A stretch of DNA of 64,000 nucleotides from Scatocola faecipullorum (GTDB lineage: Bacteria; Pseudomonadota; Alphaproteobacteria; RF32; CAG-239), in contig DVNC01000028.1 of NCBI GenBank assembly GCA_018714685.1, positions 49,564-113,563 of the forward strand. Reading direction: 5' to 3'. Positions 18,017-24,857 of this stretch are shown one piece after another. The notes under the pieces were generated by a model. It worked only from the letters and a program-made list of their open reading frames with translations, was not told where the DNA came from and searched no databases. Within the stretch, counting starts at the first letter, position 1. The number at the start of each line of letters is the position of its first letter. The translations under genes and the position numbers were made by a program.

Positions 18017-18721
18017 ATGAATGCAAATCTGATTGTCGGCGGTGTTGAAACTTTCAGCACCGTCGATTTTCCTGGGCACATGGCCGCGGTTGTTTTTTTA
18101 CAAGGGTGCCCCTGGCGCTGCCCCTTTTGTTATAATACCCCGCTGCAGAAAATCGGTGCCGAAACGAATTTCGTCTGGAGCAAGTTTGTTGAATTTTTGG
18201 AACGCCGCAAAGGGATTCTTGATGCGGTGGTCTTCAGCGGCGGCGAACCTCTGGTTCAGGACAATCTGGCGCAGGCAATGAGCCAAGTCCGGGATATGGG
18301 ATATAAAATCGCCCTGCACACCGGCGGCTATCGTCCGGAAAAGTTAGCCGAGGTCTTGCCTTTGGTTGACTGGGTGGGCTTTGATATTAAAACGCCTTTT
18401 GTTGAAGAACGTTATCATCAGGGGACCGGCAGCAAAACTCCGCTGAAGAATATTCTCTCCAGTTTGAATCTGCTTCTGGCCGCGGGCAAGCCTTTTGAGT
18501 GCCGCACGACCTGCGATCCTCGGCTGCTGGATATTGAAGATATTTATGCCATTGCCCGGGATTTGAAAGCTAAAGGCGTTAAGGAATATCACTTGCAGAA
18601 ATACCGTCCGATTCCGTCGGATAAAGTGAGTACGGAAGCCGATTGCGATAAATTTTTCCGAGACAACGCCCTTCATGATTTTCTTAAATCTTCCTTTGAA
18701 GTTTTTGACCTCCGTTCCTGA
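18017..18721 (+). CDS. nrdG: Anaerobic ribonucleotide reductase activating protein (radical SAM)
   Basis: A 234-residue radical SAM enzyme that uses S-adenosylmethionine and a 4Fe-4S cluster to create the glycyl radical. The CxxxCxxC cluster motif is GCPWRCPFCYNT near residue 29. The SAM-binding GGE motif appears in VVFSGGEPLVQ. The ATG at 18017 (MNANLIVGGVETFSTVDFPG) is 16 bases after the small glycyl-radical gene. The C-terminal codons overlap the terminator stem. Its substrate glycine here sits on a separate 68-residue protein. Confidence 0.93.
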   Translation: MNANLIVGGVETFSTVDFPGHMAAVVFLQGCPWRCPFCYNTPLQKIGAETNFVWSKFVEFLERRKGILDAVVFSGGEPLVQDNLAQAMSQVRDMGYKIALHTGGYRPEKLAEVLPLVDWVGFDIKTPFVEERYHQGTGSKTPLKNILSSLNLLLAAGKPFECRTTCDPRLLDIEDIYAIARDLKAKGVKEYHLQKYRPIPSDKVSTEADCDKFFRDNALHDFLKSSFEVFDLRS

Positions 18722-18736
18722 ACGGAGGTTTTTGTT
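18709..18736 (+). terminator. Terminator of the nrd operon
   Basis: Stem CCTCCGTT / AACGGAGG with loop CCTG, then TTTTTG. It overlaps the nrdG stop codon. Confidence 0.9.
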
Positions 18737-18741
18737 TTGAG

Positions 18742-18770
18742 TTGACAAAAGGCGGTTTTGTTCCCATACT
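18742..18770 (+). promoter_or_regulatory. Promoter for the CoaD-HD fusion gene
   Basis: TTGACA at 18742-18747, a 17-base spacer and CATACT at 18765-18770. The transcript would start about 35 bases before the ATG. Confidence 0.6.
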
Positions 18771-18812
18771 GAAAAATATTTTTAATTATTAATCACTTAA
18801 TACGACATTATT

Positions 18813-20012
18813 ATGGCAAATATCGGATTTTACGCCGGATCTTTCTCTCCGGTGACCCGCGGACACTTGGGAATTGTCTGTGAGGCATTGAACGACTATC
18901 AAAAAGTCATTGTCGGCGTCGGCATCAATGACAGTAAACAGCAGCTTTATTCTCTTGACGAACGTTGTGAGATGATAAATGCCGCCCTGGATGATCTGCT
19001 CTTTGAATATGAATACCGAGATTTGGTCGGATACCGCTTTTCGCGTTCGGAAGAAAAAGCTGTCTGCCGGCTGAGGGAAAATCGCGGCTGTGTCGAAATT
19101 GTCGGCTATCGGGATTTGACCGTTGACTGCGCTTTGCGCTCGGGAGCCACGGCATTGATTCGCGGAGAGCGGATTGTTGGTGACCATGACGGCGAAATGC
19201 AGGCCTCAATTCTTAACAAACAGATTTTGGAAGTCCGCAAAGCACGGCTGAGTATGGCTACCATTCCGGTGCCCAAAGAAGATATGACATATGTTTCTTC
19301 TTCAAACGTTCGCGGTTTGTGCCGCCTCGGCGAATATATTGCGGCTCAGCGTTATGTTATGCCGGGCGTTCATGCCCTGTTGATGAGACATTGCCTGTCC
19401 GAACGCTTTGTTGCTTTAATGCAGGCAAATGCACTTTCGGCAGCCGCTGCCGCGGAAGCATATGACGAATTGGTACGGGCATATTCCTGCGGCCGCCGGC
19501 ATCATACGCTGTCGCATGTCGCGTATATGCTGAATTACTGGCAGATTATGGAAAACCTCGGACGGCTGAAAGTTCAAAATCCGGCGGCAATGGAATTGGC
19601 GTTGTTTTATCACGATGCCGTCAATACCGGAGACGATACCGATGAGGCAGCGTCCTGCCGCATGATGCGTCGTCGCGTTTTCGACCGGGAACTGTCTGAA
19701 AATGCGGCAAATCTGATTGGTGCTACGGCGCACCGTCAGTGTCAAAACGACATGACCCCGGATATGAACATAATCAGTGATTTGGACCTGGCTATTCTTG
19801 GTGATACTTTCAATTACGGAATTTATGCCGCCAACATTCGCCGTGAATATCTCCGGTTTGATGAAAAAACTTATCGAAACGGGCGAATTGAGTTTTTGCG
19901 CGGTTTATTGAAACGAAAGCCTTTATATAAAACGGCGGCTTTTCGGGAAATGTTTGAACGGGATGCCCGTACGAATCTTCGCGCCGAACTGGCCTATTGG
20001 CAGTCCCGCTGA
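18813..20012 (+). CDS. coaD: CoaD-like adenylyltransferase fused to an HD-type phosphohydrolase
   Basis: 399 residues in two domains. Residues 1-~195 resemble phosphopantetheine adenylyltransferase (4'-phosphopantetheine + ATP to dephospho-CoA). Its signature is GSFSPVTRGHLGIV (T/HxGH type), followed by ALIRGERIVGDHDGEMQ and YVSSSNVRGL. Compared with E. coli CoaD there is a short insertion around residues 60-90. Residues ~205-399 resemble the predicted metal-dependent HD phosphohydrolases (COG4339 type): RRHHTLSHVAYML, then the HD pair in ALFYHDAVNTGDDTDEAAS. CoaD is normally ~160 residues and free-standing. Specificity for phosphopantetheine is inferred. Confidence 0.8.
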   Translation: MANIGFYAGSFSPVTRGHLGIVCEALNDYQKVIVGVGINDSKQQLYSLDERCEMINAALDDLLFEYEYRDLVGYRFSRSEEKAVCRLRENRGCVEIVGYRDLTVDCALRSGATALIRGERIVGDHDGEMQASILNKQILEVRKARLSMATIPVPKEDMTYVSSSNVRGLCRLGEYIAAQRYVMPGVHALLMRHCLSERFVALMQANALSAAAAAEAYDELVRAYSCGRRHHTLSHVAYMLNYWQIMENLGRLKVQNPAAMELALFYHDAVNTGDDTDEAASCRMMRRRVFDRELSENAANLIGATAHRQCQNDMTPDMNIISDLDLAILGDTFNYGIYAANIRREYLRFDEKTYRNGRIEFLRGLLKRKPLYKTAAFREMFERDARTNLRAELAYWQSR

Positions 20013-20028
20013 CGATGTTTTAAACCTT

Positions 20029-20059
20029 AAACAGGCCTGCGCCGGCAGGCCTGTTTTTT
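20029..20059 (+). terminator. Rho-independent terminator after the CoaD-HD gene
   Basis: A 12-bp stem AAACAGGCCTGC / GCAGGCCTGTTT with loop GCCG and a T run. It lies between convergent genes. Confidence 0.9.
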
Positions 20060-20071
20060 GTTGTCGCGTCG

Positions 20072-20914
20072 TCACGGATGCGCTTTGCTGCGGACGGATT
20101 TTTGATGTTCCTTGGCTTTCTTTTCCAGCCATTTATAAACGTTCAGCGTATATTTGTCGGCATCAACGCTGACATCTTCCGGTTCCCAGCGCACGCAAAG
20201 AATGTTTTCTTTGCCCCAGGCCTCGGGAACATCGCCGCTGACGGCATAAATTTTCATATCGGACTTGGCATCAACCTGCAAATGCGGTTCGTCCACCGAA
20301 TAAATTTTCATTTTGCGGACGTTCCCCATAATCCGATAAAGCTCAGTCTCCGGAAAAACGGATAACAGCTTCAAACTCTTGACCCGCAGCCGCGAACGAT
20401 CGTCGGACGGAGATCTCAGCGGGCGGATACCGTGCAGACGTCCGATAATTTTGGCTCCGGCGGCAATGCCCAAAACCGGAATGCCGCGCTTTTCTGCCTC
20501 GCGCACCATATTGACATATGTCAATGAGCATAAAACCGGTTTTTTCGGCAGGGAAGGGGCTGCAAACGTGTTTAACGGATCATCCAGACGCCCCGGGAGA
20601 ATGAGACCGTCAACGTCATTCAGCGCATCCGGCCCATCGCAATGGGTCAGAATTTTTAAATCAACGCCGGTCTGAGCCAAAGCCCGGACATAGTTTTCCA
20701 GCATCAGATAAAAGCCGTTCTCCCGTCCCATCAGAAAGGCAATTAGGGGGTGGGCGTTTGGGGAGGAGGCTGAGGGGTTAAGTTTTTTCCAGTCATCCGG
20801 TGCAATCATGATTTTCGGCTGCTTTCCGGCAGCAGTAATTTTTTCGATTTCATCTTCGGAAATGCCGAAAGCGTGACGGTCAGGCATAAAGGATAAATAA
20901 ACGGCGTCGGTCAT
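20072..20914 (-). CDS. Class-I glutamine-amidotransferase-like (C26) protein lacking catalytic residues
   Basis: 280 residues. The middle part has the C26 / gamma-glutamyl hydrolase layout: LMLENYVRALAQTG, then VDGLILPGRLDDP and GIPVLGIAAGAKIIGRLHG. In active members the last block reads LGICxG; here the cysteine is alanine (about residue 151). The histidine-glutamate pair (WHPE in the family) reads WEPE. The catalytic triad is therefore broken, and the protein is probably a binding or structural relative. About 55 N-terminal residues are extra. The downstream plus-strand gene converges on it across a terminator. Confidence 0.7.
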   Translation of the reverse strand: MTDAVYLSFMPDRHAFGISEDEIEKITAAGKQPKIMIAPDDWKKLNPSASSPNAHPLIAFLMGRENGFYLMLENYVRALAQTGVDLKILTHCDGPDALNDVDGLILPGRLDDPLNTFAAPSLPKKPVLCSLTYVNMVREAEKRGIPVLGIAAGAKIIGRLHGIRPLRSPSDDRSRLRVKSLKLLSVFPETELYRIMGNVRKMKIYSVDEPHLQVDAKSDMKIYAVSGDVPEAWGKENILCVRWEPEDVSVDADKYTLNVYKWLEKKAKEHQKSVRSKAHP

Positions 20915-20995
20915 GGGTTTTCTCCCGCTGCAGGGTTGAGAATTCTCTTACGCCGCCAGTATAGGGGATAAACGAAATAAAATCAAGCAATTCCG

Positions 20996-21037
20996 GTCAA
21001 ACAAAATCCCCGGGTTATCCCGGGGATTTTGTTTGAC
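20996..21037 (-). terminator. Perfect 19-bp hairpin terminator after the flavin-reductase-like gene
   Basis: The arm at 20996-21014 pairs perfectly with 21019-21037 around a TTAT loop; the stem core is ATCCCCGGG. It begins three bases after the minus-strand stop codon. The T-rich part is short (ATTTTG), so the very long stem may also act in RNA stability. Confidence 0.75.
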
Positions 21038-21039
21038 GT

Positions 21040-21954
21040 TCAGGCTTTGCGAAAAGCTTTTCCGTTTGCCGGCTTATGTCCGCCCGGCTTTTTACCAAAC
21101 CCGGAAACAGGCCGACGTCCGGCACTGAAATCGCGTTTGCCCTGGCCGTCGCCGCGAAAGTCGCGCCGGTTTCCGCCGTCACGGTTAAACGGCTTGCTGT
21201 TCTCGTCGCGAACCCGGCGGTCGTCTCCTTCCGCTTTATAAGTCTTGCGAAAAGCGTCGTCTTTTTTCAGCGGACGTCTGCCGAAAGGAGACCGACGCAC
21301 CGGGAAACGTTTGCCGGTGTCTTTTTCATCGGAGGTCTTCTTTGGTTTCTTGACCTCAACTTCAACTTTTTCCATTTTCTGCATCTGTTTTAATTTGGCC
21401 TTATTGACCGAAAAGCCGAAACTTCCGAGATTGCGTCCCAGCGTATAATAGTTGCCGTGGGCATAAGCCAGAATGCCTGCTTTCTCCAAATCAAGCGCCC
21501 CTTTTGCGTTGATGTATTTATCATCGACGCTGACCCCGACCACTTCGGCCAGAAACATGTCATGAACCCCGTAATTGGTCACGCTTTTGACTTTACATGC
21601 AATCGAAACCGGGCATTCTTCAATCTGCGGCGCGCTGACGTTGGCGCAGGGAGCTGCCGTCAGATTCATTTCTTTGAATTTGTCAATGTCCCGTCCTGAT
21701 TTTACGCCGCAGAAATCAACGGCGGTCACCATATTCCAAGTCGGCAGGTTAATCACAAATTCGCCGCTTTCTTTGATGATGTCATGCGAATAACGCTGCG
21801 GGCGGATGGAGACATAAGTCATCACCGGATCGCTGCTGATAATGCCGGTCCAGGCCACGGTCATTACATTCGGCTTGTCAACGGTTCCGCACGAAACCAT
21901 CACCGGCGGCAAAGGCGATAACATTGTCCCCGGTTTCCAATTAATTTTTGTCAT
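21040..21954 (-). CDS. Flavin-reductase-like (flavoredoxin) protein with long basic tail
   Basis: Residues 1-~190 form an FMN-binding split-barrel domain of the flavin reductase/flavoredoxin type: MLSPLPPVMVSCGTVDKPN, then VAWTGIISSDPVMTYVSIRP and FVINLPTWNMVTAVDFCG. Such domains bind FMN and pass electrons from NAD(P)H or another donor. Residues ~205-304 are a low-complexity tail rich in Arg, Lys, Gly, Asp and Phe (for example GNRRDFRGDGQGKRDF), unlike the usual ~190-residue family length. The tail resembles RNA-binding RGG-like sequence; that function is inference. The gene is monocistronic. Confidence 0.8.
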   Translation of the reverse strand: MTKINWKPGTMLSPLPPVMVSCGTVDKPNVMTVAWTGIISSDPVMTYVSIRPQRYSHDIIKESGEFVINLPTWNMVTAVDFCGVKSGRDIDKFKEMNLTAAPCANVSAPQIEECPVSIACKVKSVTNYGVHDMFLAEVVGVSVDDKYINAKGALDLEKAGILAYAHGNYYTLGRNLGSFGFSVNKAKLKQMQKMEKVEVEVKKPKKTSDEKDTGKRFPVRRSPFGRRPLKKDDAFRKTYKAEGDDRRVRDENSKPFNRDGGNRRDFRGDGQGKRDFSAGRRPVSGFGKKPGGHKPANGKAFRKA

Positions 21955-22063
21955 TTTATATTTACCTTTTTGCTGAAATTGTTATAGTTGTGCGTACAGT
22001 AGCTTAAATAATGCTAATGTGCAAGCGAATAACTGAATAAAATATGGGGAGCCTGCCGCCCAA

Positions 22064-22732
22064 ATGCAACTGTCTGACTTACTGCCCGCCGTCGGCGAAC
22101 TGATACCTTACGATTATGAAACCATCCGCACTCCGGAATATGAAACTCTGCTGGCCGGCCTGCTGGCGGGAGCTGTATCGCAGACTGCACCGCATTTTGT
22201 GCAGATAGGGGGCATTCCCGGTGCCGGCAAAACGACATTCTGCAAAAATTCACATTGGGACGAACGGCTTTTTATCAGTTTTGACAAGATTATGGAAAGT
22301 CTGCCCGCTTATCGGCAGGACATTTACCGGTTGGGCGCGGTGCGGGCATTCAATCGTTGGGAAATGCCGGCTCGGATTATCGGCTATGAAGCGCTGCGCC
22401 GCGCGGTTGAAAAAAAGGCCGATATCTGGCTGGAACACAGCGGCGTAAACAATCCGCATGTCGAACTGATTAAAAACCTGAAGAAAAAAGGCTACGCAAC
22501 CGAAATGTACTTTATCCTCTGCAATCTCGATATTGCCTGCCGCCGTGCCGAACTGCGGGAAAAAATCACCCGGCGCCATACCTCCCGGGAAATGATTGTC
22601 AAACGCAACGAATTGGTCAAAACCTATCTGGAACAATATAAAACACTGGTTGATAATCTCTATATCTACGATACTTCCGACAACAAATTCACCTTGCAAA
22701 GCAATTATCAAAAGGGCATTCAAATTCGTTAA
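22064..22732 (+). CDS. Zeta-toxin-like P-loop kinase
   Basis: 222 residues with a Walker A motif GGIPGAGKTTF near residue 50, preceded by QIGG as in zeta-toxin domain proteins. Later conserved blocks are FISFDKIMESLP and DIWLEHSGVNNP, then a C-terminal helical part. Zeta toxins phosphorylate UDP-sugars; many chromosomal relatives are kinases of unknown substrate. No epsilon-like antitoxin gene is adjacent, so calling it a toxin would go too far. GGGAG lies about 15 bases before the ATG. Confidence 0.65.
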   Translation: MQLSDLLPAVGELIPYDYETIRTPEYETLLAGLLAGAVSQTAPHFVQIGGIPGAGKTTFCKNSHWDERLFISFDKIMESLPAYRQDIYRLGAVRAFNRWEMPARIIGYEALRRAVEKKADIWLEHSGVNNPHVELIKNLKKKGYATEMYFILCNLDIACRRAELREKITRRHTSREMIVKRNELVKTYLEQYKTLVDNLYIYDTSDNKFTLQSNYQKGIQIR

Positions 22733-22891
22733 ATGCCAAAACCATGGTGCGTTTGCCATCTTAACGGAAAGGAAAACTGCAAAAAACAAAAAAGCTCTTT
22801 AAAATCTGGTGCATATTGCTGTGGTGTTGGACTAAGTTTTATGAGGATTTTAAAAATTTAGCTGGAAATATCCGAGCTTGTTTGTGAGTAT

Positions 22892-23212
22892 CTAATTAAA
22901 ATCATACATAACAGAGCCAATATATATAATTTCACCCAGTAACAAAATAATCATTAATGTCAAATATTTGATTTTTTCAAATTTCTTTATTTTTTCAGGA
23001 AATTTATTTGCGAAAATAAGAACTGCAAAAATTACATATACAACTATAAATAAATATCCGATAACACAAAAAATATTGAAGATTACGTCAAAATAGTATT
23101 CGCTGGTAAGTACATCATTAACGATTAAAACAAATTTCCCCCAGAACATTAAACAAATGAGTAAGAAAAAAAAGGACGCCCAAAACAATAAAGATTTAAC
23201 TTTAGATTTCAT
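22892..23212 (-). CDS. Small AT-rich membrane protein, unknown
   Basis: 106 residues with three hydrophobic helices (for example LLFWASFFFLLICLMFW and YLTLMIILLLGEIIYIG) separated by lysine-rich loops. An AGGGG ribosome-binding site precedes the ATG. Base composition is much more AT-rich than the neighbouring host genes, which suggests recent acquisition. It lies outside attL, between the zeta-like gene and the prophage. Family not recognised. Confidence 0.6.
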   Translation of the reverse strand: MKSKVKSLLFWASFFFLLICLMFWGKFVLIVNDVLTSEYYFDVIFNIFCVIGYLFIVVYVIFAVLIFANKFPEKIKKFEKIKYLTLMIILLLGEIIYIGSVMYDFN

Positions 23213-23397
23213 GTGAGAATACCCCTGGCATATAAGTATACAGAGATATTTTCACAAATTTATAAAATCGTCAATTAAGGAAGTTTTCTTTCAGGCAAAT
23301 TGATACATTTACCTTTATTTTCCAAGTCATAGTGCAAAAGTTACCATTTCCAAAACCACCAAAATCGGACTGGCTCAAAGGCTTGGTTTTATATAAC

Positions 23398-23420
23398 AAA
23401 AATCGCCCTCAAAGGGGCGA
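23398..23420 (-). terminator. Original tRNA-Leu terminator, left stranded at attL
   Basis: On the minus strand, stem TCGCCC / GGGCGA is followed by five T residues, a few bases beyond the CCA end of the tRNA 3' fragment. Before integration it would have ended the tRNA-Leu transcript. The rest of 23213-23426 holds no gene I can support. Confidence 0.75.
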
Positions 23421-23426
23421 AATATA

Positions 23427-23485
23427 TGGTGCGCTAGGCCGGAATCGAACCGGCACGTCCTTGCGGACAACAGATTTTAAGTCTG
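23427..23485. repeat. attL: displaced 3' part of tRNA-Leu
   Basis: 59 bases match 62044-62102 with two mismatches (23444 and 23446, in the T-loop region). The longest identical core is 39 bases, 23447-23485 versus 62064-62102, ending in the anticodon stem. This is the bacterial copy of the tRNA 3' half, cut off from its 5' half by the prophage. Confidence 0.93.
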
Positions 23486-23530
23486 TTACTTGTTTGTTCT
23501 AATGTATTGAAAAATAACAATAATAAATTT

Positions 23531-24646
23531 TCATTCTGACTCTGTTTTTTTATTATTCTGACTTTCTGCTTTTAATCGCTTGTTTAATGCTCTTAAACTC
23601 AACGTGTCAGTGTTGGCCTTATAAACTTCGTTAAATATTTTTTCGTTGGTATGTCCGGTTATGGAAATTGTTGCTGCAGAAGTAACGCCGGCTTCAGCAT
23701 ATGCGGTGCTGGCCGTATGGCGCATATTTTTGAAAACATAATCAAAACCAAGGGCATCGCGCACTTTTTTGAAATAATCGGAAAAACGTTCGACGGTAAA
23801 ATTGCCGTAATCATCGCAAATAATATAATCTTCTTGTGCGAGAACTTTATCAACTAGATGCGGCGGTATCGGAATTCGGACTTCTTTGCCGGTTTTATTT
23901 TGAATAATGTCAAAAAAGTAGTTTTTGCCTTTTTTATAAATATGTTGTTTCCTCAATTTTAGTACATCAGCCGGTCGCTGAGCCAGATAGAAATTAAGTT
24001 CTATTGCCAGAGCGACAAAAGCATAGCCCAGCTCGTAAGCTTTGGTAATTAATAAATGTATATGTTCCGCCGGGATAATTTTCTTTTTGGGCTTTGGTTT
24101 GGTAATACGTAAATTTTCAAACGGATTCTTTCTGGTAAAGTAACCTTTATTCAATCCAAAATTATAAAGCAGACGTAAGACCGTGATGCAATACATTGCT
24201 TGATACTGCTTGAAAAGTCCGACAAACTTCTCATAAAGGTTATATGCGGAATCATAATCAAATTTATCCAATGGAATGTCTTTAAAGGCTGTGCCGCTGC
24301 TGCCGGATTTTATTTTGCAGAGACGTTCAATTGCGTATGCGTATGATTTGGCAGTCCTTTCACTTAATTTTTTATATAAACGGCTTTCTTTGTAGTTCGT
24401 CCAAACAAACATTAAAGATTTTTCCCGAAGGTTATCTTTATATTTACGAAAATCATTAAGCTGACGGTTTAATTTAATGGCTTGTTCGCAGGCCGATAAA
24501 TAGTCACAGCCAAGGGCATAAGACGGCCTCATATCGCAGCCTTCCGGGATTAAGCGTTTCGGAAGGTTGAAATAATAAGCCGTCTTGCCTCCTTTTATCT
24601 TCTTAGCCGTGAGGTAAGGTATTTTATCGCGCGATCGCTTCATCAA
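23531..24646 (-). CDS. int: Tyrosine recombinase (prophage integrase)
   Basis: 371 residues. It recombines attP with the tRNA-Leu site. An N-terminal arm-binding region and a SAM-like core-binding domain (residues ~75-175) precede the catalytic domain. Catalytic residues seen: Arg224 in AQRPADVLKLR, Lys251 region, Arg309 in KNMRHTAST (the usual HxxR has Lys in place of His), His332 in ITGHTNEK and nucleophile Tyr342. The gene overlaps the Xis-like gene by 23 bases. Its last codons and stop contain a TTCTGACT repeat that is probably an arm site. Confidence 0.95.
   Translation of the reverse strand: MMKRSRDKIPYLTAKKIKGGKTAYYFNLPKRLIPEGCDMRPSYALGCDYLSACEQAIKLNRQLNDFRKYKDNLREKSLMFVWTNYKESRLYKKLSERTAKSYAYAIERLCKIKSGSSGTAFKDIPLDKFDYDSAYNLYEKFVGLFKQYQAMYCITVLRLLYNFGLNKGYFTRKNPFENLRITKPKPKKKIIPAEHIHLLITKAYELGYAFVALAIELNFYLAQRPADVLKLRKQHIYKKGKNYFFDIIQNKTGKEVRIPIPPHLVDKVLAQEDYIICDDYGNFTVERFSDYFKKVRDALGFDYVFKNMRHTASTAYAEAGVTSAATISITGHTNEKIFNEVYKANTDTLSLRALNKRLKAESQNNKKTESE
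23534..23563. promoter_or_regulatory. Putative integrase arm sites, attL side
   Basis: TTCTGACT occurs at 23534-23541 and 23556-23563, 49 and 71 bases from the att core. An 18-base stretch around the first copy (23524-23541) is identical to 61918-61935 on the attR side. Confidence 0.55.
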
Positions 24647-24857
24647 TTATCCAGTCATCGTTGGCAAAACTGGTTTCAGTTTCAGGATTAGGCTTATTAT
24701 CGTTAACTTCGCGGTAAAGTTTCGTTTTCCGGGAATAAGGTTTGACTTCCAATAGGCCCTGCCGGACGTATTTGTTAAGAGTTCGATTGTCGGTGTAGGG
24801 ATCTAACCCAAGCTTTTTCTTCATTTCTTCCGGTGTCATAAATCCGTTATCATTCAT
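24624..24857 (-). CDS. Small DNA-binding protein, probable excisionase
   Basis: 77 residues with a winged-helix-like N-terminal half: MTPEEMKKKLGLDPYTDN, then LNKYVRQGLLEVKPYSRKT, which reads like a MerR/Xis fold where a helix is followed by a basic wing. It lies directly upstream of the integrase and overlaps it, the usual place of xis. Its start overlaps the methyltransferase stop by four bases (ATGA). The assignment rests on size, context and fold-like pattern. Confidence 0.6.
   Translation of the reverse strand: MNDNGFMTPEEMKKKLGLDPYTDNRTLNKYVRQGLLEVKPYSRKTKLYREVNDNKPNPETETSFANDDWIIDEAIAR

Noticed and set aside
22064..22732. Toxin-antitoxin module around the zeta-like gene
   Set aside because: No small antitoxin gene lies directly upstream or downstream; a lone P-loop kinase is the safer reading.
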